In this document: piece by piece, positions 44,987 through 53,396 of the stretch
Numbering within the stretch: position 1 is the stretch's first letter
Layout: every line of letters starts with the position of its first letter
DNA from: Jatrophihabitans cynanchi
GTDB lineage: Bacteria; Actinomycetota; Actinomycetes; Mycobacteriales; Jatrophihabitantaceae
NCBI RefSeq assembly: GCF_027247405.1
Contig: NZ_CP097463.1
Coordinates: forward strand, 434,001 to 498,000
Direction of reading: 5' to 3'
Length of the DNA: 64,000 bases
Notes under the pieces: model-generated
Database searches by the model: none
The model's input: the letters and a program-made list of their open reading frames with translations, nothing else
What the model was told of the DNA's origin: nothing
Program-made: the position numbers and the translations under genes

Positions 44987-46140
44987 TGCTGCAGGCTCGC
45001 ACCGAGCAGGTCGACGAAGGAGACCTCTTCCCGCGCGACGCCGAACGCGCGGGCGCGCACCATGGTGCGGCGCGCCCAGGCGGTGTGCGGCTTGCTCTCG
45101 TTCATCTTGTTCCGGTAGGCGGACGAGGCGACTCCCCCGCCGGCGGACGTCCCGAGCACGTCGGTCGCGTCCTGGAACTCCTCGTGGGTGACCACGGACA
45201 GCGCGTGTACCGCTGCGACGTGGCTCGGGTGGATGACGGTCTTGCCGGTGAGCCCGTTCGCCCGGTCGAGCGCGACCTCGCGGATCAGGCCGTCCAGGTC
45301 CTCGGCGATCAGCCGGGCGCGCAGGCGGCGCTCGTCGTGCTCGACGAAGGGCGACTCGCGCAGCTGCGGCTTGAACATCCGCTCCGAGCCGGTGAAGTAC
45401 TCCCACACCGGGCCGGTGACGACGTACCCGCCGCGCGCGCGACCGAACACGTTGACGATGTCGGCGATGACGTCGGCCACCACGCGAACGTCGTAGATCG
45501 TCAGGTCGCGGCTTCGGCGCAGCCCGTACGCGGCGGACAGGTCGGTGGCGCCGAGCCGGACCGCCAGGATGCGCTCGCGGTGCTTGTCGAGCAGTTGCCG
45601 CACCGCGTGCAGGGTCTGCGCCCGCGTCTCGGCGTGGATGATCGCGGCGGATTCCAGCACCGGCATCGCGAGCAGCCGGTGCCCGCAGCGCAGTTCGGCG
45701 TCGGCAAGGGCGTCGAGGAAGGCAGGCCCGGTCTCGTCGGAGAACTTCGGCAGCACGAACCCGGACAGCACTCCGACCGCGGGACCCAGCCCGTCGACGA
45801 TCATCGCGATCTGTTCCTGCCGGCGCACCCGGACGAACACCAGCGGGATCGCGCTGCCGTTCTCGGCCACCTGCCGCAGCTGCGTCAGGACGTTCCGCTC
45901 GGCCGCGGGCACGTCGGCGTCAGGGACGGCGTCCTCCAGGCACGCGACCACACTGACGACGCCCTCGCCGGCGCGGCGGGCGATGTCACGTGCCAGCGCC
46001 GGCCGGCTGGCCGGGCTGTACAGCGTGGCACCGAGCGCGACCGAGAGCAGCTCCAGGTCGGCGGAGGCGCTGAACGTCTCCGGCTCACGCAGGAACAACC
46101 GCTGCCGGTCGGCGGCGTCAAGAAAGTCGAAATGTCGCAT
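44983..46140 (-). CDS. HpcH/HpaI (CitE-like) aldolase of Ter cluster
   Basis: The 385-residue TIM-barrel enzyme has CLEDAVPDADV (metal-binding Glu/Asp), VFVRVRRQEQI, MPVLESAAIIHAETR and the C-terminal KTVIHPSHVAAVHAL. It is typical of the Ter-linked HpcH/HpaI group rather than citrate lyase itself. It begins the four-gene enzyme operon (aldolase, PRTase, StiP-like, HAD). The 57-base gap to the divergent terD-like pseudogene must contain promoters in both directions. Confidence 0.9.
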   Translation of the reverse strand: MRHFDFLDAADRQRLFLREPETFSASADLELLSVALGATLYSPASRPALARDIARRAGEGVVSVVACLEDAVPDADVPAAERNVLTQLRQVAENGSAIPLVFVRVRRQEQIAMIVDGLGPAVGVLSGFVLPKFSDETGPAFLDALADAELRCGHRLLAMPVLESAAIIHAETRAQTLHAVRQLLDKHRERILAVRLGATDLSAAYGLRRSRDLTIYDVRVVADVIADIVNVFGRARGGYVVTGPVWEYFTGSERMFKPQLRESPFVEHDERRLRARLIAEDLDGLIREVALDRANGLTGKTVIHPSHVAAVHALSVVTHEEFQDATDVLGTSAGGGVASSAYRNKMNESKPHTAWARRTMVRARAFGVAREEVSFVDLLGASLQQ

Positions 46141-46184
46141 CGGGCCTCATGCTTCCACGCCTGCGTGACAGGTTGTCGTTCTGG

Positions 46185-46190
46185 CAGGAT
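46185..46190 (+). promoter_or_regulatory. -10 element of the decayed terD copy
   Basis: CAGGAT ends six bases before ATG 46197. The same hexamer at the same spacing lies before the intact terD gene (47155-47160), showing that promoter and gene were duplicated together. Confidence 0.55.
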
Positions 46191-46196
46191 CCGTCC

Positions 46197-47134
46197 ATGA
46201 CGCAATGAGCATGGGCGCGAACGTCACGATCGATGCCTCCGCCCTTCGTGTCACGCTTAACTTCTCCGTCGGGCCGCAGGTTCCCGACGTCGACGCCTCC
46301 GCGCTGCTGCTCGGCCCGGACTGGCGGGTGGGAGGTGGACCTGCCCCAGGTGCCGCCGACGGTGGACCGGATCGTACTGGCAGCCTCGGCAACTGCGGGA
46401 ACATTCGGCCAGGTCTCCGGGCTGCGACTCGTCCTGGTGGATCGGGTGTCCGGTGCTGAGCTGGCCGGGTTGGCCGCCGACTTCGGCATCGACGTGGACG
46501 GCTCGGACCCGCAGACACCGGTATCGGCCGCCGTCCCGGACGCTCCGGCGCCGGTAGTCACGCCGCCACCGGCACCCGGTCCGGCCGCCGTGCCCTGCAC
46601 AGGCGAACCGCTCGCGTTGCGGCATCGGGAGCGGCGTCCGCTGGCCGCGCCGAACGGCGCGCCGCTGGCACGGCTGGTGGCCGTCGACCTGGACGCGTCG
46701 GTGGTCGCCTTCGACTCCGCGGGTAACGAGTTGGGCATCGTCTGGCAGCGGCACCTGAACGAGTTCTACGGTGCCTTGCAGCACACCGGCGACAGCCGCG
46801 AGGCACCGTCCAGGGCGACGCCGAGCGGATCCTGGTCGAGCTGCACCGGCTGCCCGAGCAGGTCGCCGCCCTGATGTTCACGCTGACCTCGTTCTCCGGG
46901 CAGTCGTTCACCGATCTGCGCAGCGCCTACTGCCGGTTCGTCGACGGCGACACGAACCTCGAGCTCGCCCGCTTCGAGCTGACCGACACCCAGCCCAGCA
47001 CGGCGGTGCTGCTGAGCATGCTCAAACGCCACGGGCCGCAGTGGTGGGAGGTGCGGACGATCGGCGAGTTCCACGACTTCCACGCGCCGAAGAAGCTGGT
47101 CCCCGCGGCAGCGCGCCACGTGCAGATGCCCTGA
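46197..47134 (+). pseudogene. Decayed two-domain TerD gene (tandem duplicate)
   Basis: Comparison with the intact neighbour at 47167-48477 shows a degraded copy. The leaderless ATG 46197 reaches a TGA after three codons because one base is lost; the old frame resumes at 46205. Near 46332 about 100 bases covering the FVFYN region are missing and the frame changes. A further in-frame loss removes the [14 protein letters not shown] region. The second TerD domain lacks its GLGWDP part, and near 46795 the GDNLTG motif breaks with a return to the first frame, in which the C-terminus (FTLTSFSGQSFTDLRSAYCR) is preserved. Several independent lesions make a sequencing error unlikely. Confidence 0.8.
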
Positions 47135-47154
47135 CCGCCGCAGAGTCCGTCTGA

Positions 47155-47160
47155 CAGGAT
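47155..47160 (+). promoter_or_regulatory. -10 element of the two-domain terD gene
   Basis: CAGGAT ends six bases before ATG 47167, with no Shine-Dalgarno. It is the twin of the element at 46185-46190 and implies leaderless transcription. Confidence 0.55.
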
Positions 47161-47166
47161 CGGGCC

Positions 47167-48477
47167 ATGACCCAGATGAGCAAGGGGAGCAACCTGCCGG
47201 TCACGCAGCGCGCTGTCCGGGCCACGCTGCAGTGGTCCGCCGGGCCGGGCGTGCCGGACGTCGATGCGTCCGCGCTGCTGCTGCAGGAGAACGGGAAGGT
47301 GGCCTCGGACGCCGATTTCGTCTTCTACAACCAGCCGCAGCACGCCAGTGGATCTGTCCGGCACGCCGGCAAGAGCCTCGGCGCGCAGGCCGCTGATGCG
47401 ATCGACATCGAGCTGGACCGGGTGCCGGCGTCCGTCGATCGGATCGTCCTCGCGGCGTCCGCCGACGGCGGCACCTTCGGCCAGGTGCCCGCGCTGCAAC
47501 TGGTGCTCGCCGACGGGTCCGGTGCCGAGATCGCGAGCTTCGCGATGAGCGCGGCGAACGAGGCCGCGTTCGTCGGCGGGGAGTTGTACCGCCGCGGCGG
47601 CAGCTGGAAGTTCCGCGCCGTCGGGCAGGGTTTCGACGCCGGATTGGCCGGTCTGGCGACCGAGTTCGGCATCACCGTCGACGATGCTCCGCCGGCCGCG
47701 ACACCTCCACCACCTCCTCCACTTCCTCCACCACCGCCTCCTCCGGCTCCCGGCTTCGTCCCGCCGCCGCCACCACCGGGCTACGTCCCGCCGCCACCGC
47801 CGCCTCCCCCACCTGGTTATGCACCGCCTGGTTACGCACCGCCTGGTTACGCACCGCCTGGTTACGCACCGCCGGCAGCATCTGCGGCCGGAACAGGCAA
47901 CCTCGACGCCGGCCGGGTGAGTCTGGTCAAGGCGCAGCGGGTCAGCCTGGTGAAGACCGGCGCCCCGCCGCTGGCGAAGGTGATCATGGGGCTCGGCTGG
48001 GATCCGGCGAAGGGCCGGCGCAACATCGACCTGGACGCGTCGTGCATCGCGTTCGACCAGCAGGGCAGCAAGCTGGAGATCGTCTGGTTCATGCACCTGC
48101 GCGACTTCGGCGGGGCGCTGCAGCACACCGGCGACAACCTGACCGGCCAGGGCGAGGGCGACGACGAGCAGATCCGGGTCGACCTGCTCGCCATGCCGCA
48201 GCAGGTGCACTCGCTGGTGTTCACGATCAACTCCTTCAGCGGGCAGAAGTTCACCGAGGTCGCTCGGGCGTTCTGCCGTCTTGTCGACGAAGCGACCGGC
48301 CAGGAGCTGGTGCGCTTCGACCTGTCCGAGTCGCAGCCGAAGACCGGCGTGCTGATGGCGATGCTGCGCCGGACCGGGCCGGCCACCTGGGAGATGCGGG
48401 CGATCGGCGAGTACCACGACGGGCGGACCGTGAAGAAGCTGGTGGATCCGGCCGCCGGGCATGCGGCTGCGCCGTGA
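47167..48477 (+). CDS. Two-domain TerD family protein with Pro-rich linker
   Basis: The 436-residue protein has an N-terminal TerD domain ([37 protein letters not shown]), a Pro/Tyr-rich linker of about 80 residues with PPGYA repeats, and a second TerD domain with the full calcium-site motifs ([29 protein letters not shown]). The first domain lacks the GDNLTG motif, so only the second is likely to bind calcium normally. TerD proteins are cytosolic calcium-binding stress proteins linked to tellurite and oxidative stress resistance. The stop overlaps the next gene (GTGA). Confidence 0.92.
   Translation: MTQMSKGSNLPVTQRAVRATLQWSAGPGVPDVDASALLLQENGKVASDADFVFYNQPQHASGSVRHAGKSLGAQAADAIDIELDRVPASVDRIVLAASADGGTFGQVPALQLVLADGSGAEIASFAMSAANEAAFVGGELYRRGGSWKFRAVGQGFDAGLAGLATEFGITVDDAPPAATPPPPPPLPPPPPPPAPGFVPPPPPPGYVPPPPPPPPPGYAPPGYAPPGYAPPGYAPPAASAAGTGNLDAGRVSLVKAQRVSLVKTGAPPLAKVIMGLGWDPAKGRRNIDLDASCIAFDQQGSKLEIVWFMHLRDFGGALQHTGDNLTGQGEGDDEQIRVDLLAMPQQVHSLVFTINSFSGQKFTEVARAFCRLVDEATGQELVRFDLSESQPKTGVLMAMLRRTGPATWEMRAIGEYHDGRTVKKLVDPAAGHAAAP
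47809..47868 (+). repeat. 15-bp tandem repeat (4 copies) in TerD linker
   Basis: The unit CCGCCTGGTTACGCA, encoding PPGYA, occurs at 47809-47823 (with changes), 47824-47838, 47839-47853 and 47854-47868; the last three are identical. Such recent identical copies point to ongoing slippage in the linker. Confidence 0.9.
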
Positions 48478-49457
48478 CGGATCTGCTTGCCGGGCCGCGC
48501 GGGCGCCGGTTGTGTTGGGCGGTGCTGGGTCTACCGGAAATCGGTCTGTTCGACGTGCCGCACGCCGACATCGAAGCCGCCGTGGACACGACGGTTCAGC
48601 GGTTGTCGGCCGCGGACGCCGCGATGGATGCGCGGTTGTTCGACGCACTGGGCCGAAGCGTGGACTTCGCGCGCTACTGGCAGGAGCCGGACGAGTGCGA
48701 CGAGGCAATCGCCGCTGAAACGGTACGCGAACTGCTGCGGCCGGTCGCTGACGCCGTGCTCGGCTGCCCGTTGACCGCGTGGTGGGCGACGCCGTTGTCC
48801 GGTCCGCAGCTGCACGTCGGGTTCGTCCTGGACGACCGGCCAACTGACCCGCCGCTCACCGGCGCGTCAGAGTCACTTCGCGACTGGCACGCTGAACAGA
48901 CCCGGCTGAACACGCGCTTCGGCAACCTGGATGCGGCGCACTGGGAGCGGACCAGCGGGACATGGTGGTCGGCGCCGTCGCATCCCGCGCGGTTGGTGAT
49001 CACGACGCGCATCCTTGAGCGCGGACCGGTGCGGTTGTCTCTCGTCGAGGACTCGCTCGGCTGGACGCGCGCGGTGTGCTCGCCGGTTTCGCCAGTGCGT
49101 GGGCCGAGGGCGTTCGAGATCGGTGGACCGGCCGACTGGGCCGACCTCGTCATGCGCTTTCCGCTCGACGTCAGCGAGTCGCGCGGACCGGACTGGTGGC
49201 GCGCGACCGGTCGGCGTGGCCGGTGGTCGATTCCGGACTGGCCGTCCGTGGCGGGTTCCTACGACGCGGTGCACCTGTCCGTGCTCGGTTACCTGACGAC
49301 GGCGGGGGCCGCGGTGCCGGTCGGCGACGCCGCGTCGGTGCTGGCCGGATGGTCCCCGGACGAGACGTACTGGCTCGCAGACGTATTGCAGCTCACCGGC
49401 TCGCCCGAGACCTGGTCCCGCGGTACCTCGGACACCCGCTGGCACCGAGTGGACTAG
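48474..49457 (+). CDS. Unknown protein coupled to TerD
   Basis: The 327-residue protein begins [19 protein letters not shown] at GTG 48474, overlapping the TerD stop by four bases. It is Trp-rich ([50 protein letters not shown]), acidic, and has no signal peptide or membrane helix. No family is recognised. Its strict coupling to terD suggests a role in the Ter response. Earlier in-frame extension lies inside terD and is not coding. Confidence 0.75.
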   Translation: MTDLLAGPRGRRLCWAVLGLPEIGLFDVPHADIEAAVDTTVQRLSAADAAMDARLFDALGRSVDFARYWQEPDECDEAIAAETVRELLRPVADAVLGCPLTAWWATPLSGPQLHVGFVLDDRPTDPPLTGASESLRDWHAEQTRLNTRFGNLDAAHWERTSGTWWSAPSHPARLVITTRILERGPVRLSLVEDSLGWTRAVCSPVSPVRGPRAFEIGGPADWADLVMRFPLDVSESRGPDWWRATGRRGRWSIPDWPSVAGSYDAVHLSVLGYLTTAGAAVPVGDAASVLAGWSPDETYWLADVLQLTGSPETWSRGTSDTRWHRVD

Positions 49458-49503
49458 GCCGTGCGCGCTGAGGCGGACCTGTCCGGCGGCCGCTGGCGTC
49501 GGG

Positions 49504-50811
49504 TTACGCGGCGCGCTCGCCTGCCGTCCCGCTGTCGCCATCCTCCGGCTCGGCGTTGCCGTCTGGAACGCACCTGTCGAGGGTGTGGTCAACGGGGTAG
49601 GTGGCCGGTGGGACGAGGTGGTGGTGTCCGGTGGGGTCGGTCCAGTCCATGGTGCCGTCGCGGCGCCTGTGCGCGTGCCAGCCGGCTTCGTGTTTGCAGT
49701 GGTGGTTACGAACGCAGAGCGGGGTCAGGTTCTCTTTGCTGGTGGTTCCGCCGTCGACCCACGCGGTGACATGATCCAGTTCGCAGGTGTCGGCGCGGCG
49801 GGTACAGCCCGGGAAGCGGCAGGTGCGGTCGCGGGCGATCACATAGTCGCGCAGCGCGACGGGTGGCCGGTAGGTGGTACGGCCGTAGTCGATCAGGTGG
49901 CCGAGGTCGTCGGTGACCAGGCGGCGCCAGGTGCCGCTGTGGTCGAACGCCAGGTGCAACGCCAAGCTGGCCGGGATGGGCCCGTAGCCGGTCAGTTCGG
50001 CGGGTTCGTGGTCGATGCCGAGCAGCGTGGACAGGGCGACGGTGACCTGTACCGCGGGACGTAGTGGGGCGGGCGTTCCGGTGCAGTGGGCGCATCGGCC
50101 GGCCAGGACGTCCCGCGCTAGCTGTCCGAGGGCGTCTGCCCGGCGTTGCGCCTTCGTCCGGTCATCGTCCGGCTGGGCGGCCTTTGCCTGCGCGGCGAGC
50201 TGATCGAGTGCAGCGTCCAGAGCCAATCCGTCGGGCGCCGGCAGCGTGCCGCCGACCCAGGTCATGCCGTCCTCGACCGGTTTGACCGCGACCCGACGCT
50301 CGGCCATCGCCGTCGCGCGGCGTTCTTCGCTGCCGCGGGAATCGTGCTTGAGGACCTCCCGTTTCACCTTCCGGCAGAAGCCGCTGTGCTCGCGGCGGGT
50401 CTGCATGTATTCCAGTACCGCCTCCTCAACTCTCCCGGCAGCAGCATCGCTGAGGGGCCGGAGTTGGTCGGTGAGTCGCCATGCCTGCCGCGAGCTGATC
50501 ACCCCTGCCTCCAGTGCCGCCAGGCTGTCCGGCAGCCGGTGCACCAGCTCGGTGGCCATGGCGACGCGGCCGCGCACCGCGCCCATCGACTCGCCGAGGG
50601 TGGCGCGGAGTTGCTCGAGGAAGTACTGCTTGTCCAACCCCGGCGTCAACTCTCCGGCAAAGGGGTCGTCGCTGATCGCGGTGATGATCCGCTGCTGCCG
50701 TGCCGAGAGCCGGGCCAGTTCACGTTCGGAGGCGATCAACGCATCCACCCGCTGCTCGGGTGTGAGCGAGCCCGGATCCAGGTCGTAGAGGGGAACAGGA
50801 GTAGCTGGCAT
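49504..50811 (-). CDS. DUF222-HNH endonuclease family protein
   Basis: The 435-residue protein has an N-terminal DUF222 region (LTPEQRVDALIASERELARLS, AVRGRVAMATELVHRLPDSL) and a C-terminal HNH nuclease motif (FPGCTRRADTCELDHVTAW, then ENLTPLCVRNHHCKHE with zinc Cys). This is the architecture of REP13E12 proteins of mycobacteria, a multicopy, repeat-associated family. ATG 50811 is preferred; the frame continues upstream through a repeat-rich non-coding region. It interrupts the Ter island between the TerD gene and the TerA-like gene, on the minus strand, and its upstream side carries three direct repeats. Confidence 0.9.
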   Translation of the reverse strand: MPATPVPLYDLDPGSLTPEQRVDALIASERELARLSARQQRIITAISDDPFAGELTPGLDKQYFLEQLRATLGESMGAVRGRVAMATELVHRLPDSLAALEAGVISSRQAWRLTDQLRPLSDAAAGRVEEAVLEYMQTRREHSGFCRKVKREVLKHDSRGSEERRATAMAERRVAVKPVEDGMTWVGGTLPAPDGLALDAALDQLAAQAKAAQPDDDRTKAQRRADALGQLARDVLAGRCAHCTGTPAPLRPAVQVTVALSTLLGIDHEPAELTGYGPIPASLALHLAFDHSGTWRRLVTDDLGHLIDYGRTTYRPPVALRDYVIARDRTCRFPGCTRRADTCELDHVTAWVDGGTTSKENLTPLCVRNHHCKHEAGWHAHRRRDGTMDWTDPTGHHHLVPPATYPVDHTLDRCVPDGNAEPEDGDSGTAGERAA

Positions 50812-51101
50812 GCCGGGCACGTTACGGCGAGGGTCTGACAGTTTTGCGAACGCGAATCGCCTTGTGCACAAAGGTGGTTCGCCCAGTCTGAGCGCGACTC
50901 GGCCGGTCGCCGTGACGCCCGGGCGGATGTGCGTTCGGAACGACAACTCCGACTCCCGGACGAGGCCGGGCGGGATAATAGCGAGCCGACCGACCGCAAT
51001 GTGGGTTACGAACGACAACGCCAATACCCGAGCGGTAGACGGCTGGCGTGGCACCGTCTGTCACCGTGTGCATTCGGAACGACAACGCCGAGTGGCGCGT
51101 C
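50812..51101. other. Non-coding region with direct repeats upstream of the DUF222-HNH gene
   Basis: This 290-base gap carries three copies of a 24-bp repeat (see separate entry). No promoter pair was recognised. Short open frames exist on both strands but have no RBS or typical codon pattern. Confidence 0.5.
50929..51091. repeat. Three 24-bp direct repeats, about 70-bp period
   Basis: Copies lie at 50929-50952, 51001-51024 and 51068-51091. All contain CGAACGACAAC or GGAACGACAAC preceded by GTGNNTT (for example GTGCGTTCGGAACGACAAC) and end in CC(A/G)A. Start-to-start distances are 72 and 67 bases. They resemble remnants of a small repeated element or an array of protein-binding sites next to the DUF222-HNH gene. 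Confidence 0.8.
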
Positions 51102-52334
51102 TCAGTCGACGGGCGTTCGATCGTCTAGCCAGGTGATCCGGTCGTAACCGTAGGCACGACAAGCTTCGCGCACCCCACCGTTGAGCGCCTGCATCTCGGC
51201 ACGCAGCACGAACTCGCCACGCACGTTGTACAGCGACATCAGCATGGCCACGTCGCCACCCTGCAGCGATTCCAGCGGCAACTCGATGCGCGCTTTGCCG
51301 AACGTCTCGACAATCAGGCTGCCACCCCAGTTCAGCGCGGTCCGTGACTCGGAGAACGCGTAGATCGCCAGCCGCTCCAGTTCGCGGGACTGGCGCAAGT
51401 CGACCGAGATCGTCCCGAACCGCTCGTGGGCGCTGATCAGGATCGGTCGCCGTGAGCGCGGTGGCGCGAGCCGGTTGCCGCCGGTCAACTGCACGGTCGA
51501 CGACTGGCCCGAGCGCAACTGATAAGCGGCACCGATCCGAAGATCACCCACCTCGTCCGAGCAGGCAGCCTCAAAGTGCAGCGTCCCGATCGCGCTCTGC
51601 AACCGGGTGAGCGTCACGGTCGGCTCGGCGACCGTCAGGATCGTCCGCGAGCCCGCACGGACGCGTGCGTCGGCTCGGATCCGCCGGGGCGGCTCGCCGG
51701 GCGGCGTGAGCAACGGGCCGGCGGCAGCGGGAGAAGGTGCGGGAGCGGGCACAGCAGGTCGACCGGCCGCAGCTGCTCCGGCATCCAGATCGAGCGAGGT
51801 CGACGGCACAGCCGGCGGGACTGCCGCGGCGGGCGGCTGCGATGCAGCCGGTGCGGCCGGCGCGACCGGGGCGTCCGGCGCGGCCGGCGCGTCCGGCGCG
51901 TCCAGGTCGAGCGAGGACGACACCGACGGCACCGGTGCCGGCGGCACCACAGGCGGTGGCGGTGGCGGCGGCGAGGCAGGCTGTGCTGCCGTCCTGCGCC
52001 GGTCCGGGCGGTCGAAGGAGATCTTCGGTGCCGGACCGGCCGGCGCGCGGCGCGCCGGCGGCGTGGACGTGGTCGGTACAGCGCCCGTCGGCGCAGCTGC
52101 CTTCGGTGGTGGCGAGGCAGACGGCTCGGTACGCCGGCGCTCGGGACGATCGAAGGAGATCGGCCCGCTCGGAGCCGACGAACCAGCCACAGACGAAGCA
52201 GCCACAGACGAACCAGCCGCAGACGAAGCAGCCACCGAACCCGAGGGACCGGCCGTCGCCGCCTTGGGACGCCGCCGCCGGCGCAGATACGGCAGGTCGC
52301 CGCGCCGCGGTGCGAACTTCGGATCGGTGATCAC
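51102..52334 (-). CDS. TerA-like protein with long Pro/Ala-rich N-terminus
   Basis: The 410-residue protein has about 230 low-complexity residues (Pro, Ala, Ser) with repeated short cores ISFDRPERRRT / ISFDRPDRRRT and SSLDLDAPDAP / STSLDLDAGA, then a folded C-terminal domain (FGTISVDLRQSRELERLAIYAF, GGDVAMLMSLYNVRGEFVL, LNGGVREACRAYGYDRITW). The C-terminus resembles that of the TerA-like protein at 54716-55399 (NGG followed by AYG and W), so both are placed in the TerA/TerD-fold group. The repeated cores could be docking motifs. It lies three bases after... and downstream in the operon of terD (52338-52901) and closes the minus-strand Ter operon. Confidence 0.7.
   Translation of the reverse strand: MITDPKFAPRRGDLPYLRRRRRPKAATAGPSGSVAASSAAGSSVAASSVAGSSAPSGPISFDRPERRRTEPSASPPPKAAAPTGAVPTTSTPPARRAPAGPAPKISFDRPDRRRTAAQPASPPPPPPPVVPPAPVPSVSSSLDLDAPDAPAAPDAPVAPAAPAASQPPAAAVPPAVPSTSLDLDAGAAAAGRPAVPAPAPSPAAAGPLLTPPGEPPRRIRADARVRAGSRTILTVAEPTVTLTRLQSAIGTLHFEAACSDEVGDLRIGAAYQLRSGQSSTVQLTGGNRLAPPRSRRPILISAHERFGTISVDLRQSRELERLAIYAFSESRTALNWGGSLIVETFGKARIELPLESLQGGDVAMLMSLYNVRGEFVLRAEMQALNGGVREACRAYGYDRITWLDDRTPVD
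52177..52236. repeat. 15-bp tandem repeat (4 copies) in TerA-like gene
   Basis: Units of the form GACGAACCAGCCACA lie at 52177-52191, 52192-52206, 52207-52221 and 52222-52236, differing at two or three positions. They encode alternating VAASS and VAGSS blocks near the N-terminus of the TerA-like protein. Confidence 0.85.
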
Positions 52335-52337
52335 GGC

Positions 52338-52901
52338 TCAGACCGTGAGCCCGTAGTCGGCAAGGATCCCGCCCACCCCGCGCGAGTAGCCCTGCCCGAG
52401 CACCTTGAACTTCCAGCCGCCCTCGTGCCGGTACACCTCGCCCAGCGCGATCGCGGTCTCGCTCGACAGCGCCGGCGCCAGATCCTCGGAGCGGACCAGC
52501 TCGCCGTTGTCGGCCAGGTTCAGCACCCGCACCACGCACGACTTCAACTGCCCCAGGGTGCGCCGCTGAGCCGGTCCGTCATTGACGTACAGCACCACGA
52601 CGATCCGATCGACGTTCGCGGGCACGGCGTTCAGGTCGATCTCGATCTGGTCCTGATCCTCCCCCACCGCCCGTTCCAGGTCGGTGACCGAGAGGTCCGG
52701 GGAGGCGAGCTGGTTGAAGAACACGAAGTGCTTCTCCGACAGCGCCCGGTTGCTCGCGTCGCACAGCAGCGCGGCGGAAACCAGGTTGTCGGACAGTGCC
52801 GTCTCCGCCCCCGCGTTCCAGGCCATCCCGATCACGACGCCGGTCAGTCCGGGCACCTCGCGGGTCAGGGCGACGTTCGCCCCGCGCTTCATGACAGCCA
52901 T
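52338..52901 (-). CDS. Divergent TerD family protein
   Basis: The 187-residue protein has the TerD fold pattern (RGANVALTREVPGLTGVVIGMAW, HFVFFNQLASPDLSV, ALGEVYRHEGGWKFKVLGQGY, GGILADYGLTV). The calcium-site motifs are altered: where the tandem TerD pair has DLDASA this has DNLVSAAL, and the [13 protein letters not shown] stretch is replaced by LERAVGEDQDQ. Calcium binding is therefore doubtful. It ends three bases before the TerA-like gene and starts directly after the 161-aa gene stop (adjacent bases), so it is in the operon. Confidence 0.9.
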   Translation of the reverse strand: MAVMKRGANVALTREVPGLTGVVIGMAWNAGAETALSDNLVSAALLCDASNRALSEKHFVFFNQLASPDLSVTDLERAVGEDQDQIEIDLNAVPANVDRIVVVLYVNDGPAQRRTLGQLKSCVVRVLNLADNGELVRSEDLAPALSSETAIALGEVYRHEGGWKFKVLGQGYSRGVGGILADYGLTV

Positions 52902-53387
52902 CTACAGATCCAGGTCCGAACCGGTGAACTTCGTGCGCAGGAAGTTACCCTGCGACAGCAGCGAGTCCGCATCGTGTGCCTGCGCCGCCACATGCAGGTC
53001 GGTTGCCGAGGACCACAGCGCGTCCAGTTGTTCGAGCAGCGAGGCCGATGGGGTACGGCCGGACGGACGGGGAACGTCGACGATCCCCGGGTCGAGCGCC
53101 AGGTAGGTCCGCAGCGTGGTCGGCAGGTAGTCGTCCAGGATGCCCCTGATCGAGACCACCGCGTAGATGTCCAGACCGTGCTGCGGATCGGCGCCGTCGA
53201 CAACCTCGCGCACCGTGTCGGTGATCCGCCGCGCGATGACCACGGCCTCGCCCGGCAGCTTGCCCGCGTTCTGGTTGACGAAGCCGATCAGCTCGAAGAT
53301 CCGCGCCCGCAGCGCGTCAGGGCTGTCGGACTCATCGGGCGCGGCCTCGGACTGTGCCTCCTCCCGAAGGCGCCGGAACCAGGTCAT
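52902..53387 (-). CDS. Unknown conserved Ter-island protein (161 aa)
   Basis: This helical 161-residue protein has no signal peptide or membrane helix: MTWFRRLREEAQSE start, ARIFELIGFVNQNAGKLPGEAV, VVSIRGILDDYLPTTLRTYL, ASLLEQLDALWSSATDLHVA. It sits between telA and terD with no intergenic space on the terD side and 9 bases on the telA side. A partner of TelA or TerD is the obvious guess, but no domain was recognised. Confidence 0.75.
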   Translation of the reverse strand: MTWFRRLREEAQSEAAPDESDSPDALRARIFELIGFVNQNAGKLPGEAVVIARRITDTVREVVDGADPQHGLDIYAVVSIRGILDDYLPTTLRTYLALDPGIVDVPRPSGRTPSASLLEQLDALWSSATDLHVAAQAHDADSLLSQGNFLRTKFTGSDLDL

Positions 53388-53396
53388 CCCGCTACG

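Noticed and set aside
46205-47134. Three separate short TerD-like genes
   Set aside because: The fragments line up in order with one intact neighbour gene and share its promoter, so one decayed gene explains them better.
47700-47870. CRISPR-like repeat array
   Set aside because: The repeats are 15 bp, in frame and contiguous, encoding PPGYA in a Pro-rich linker.
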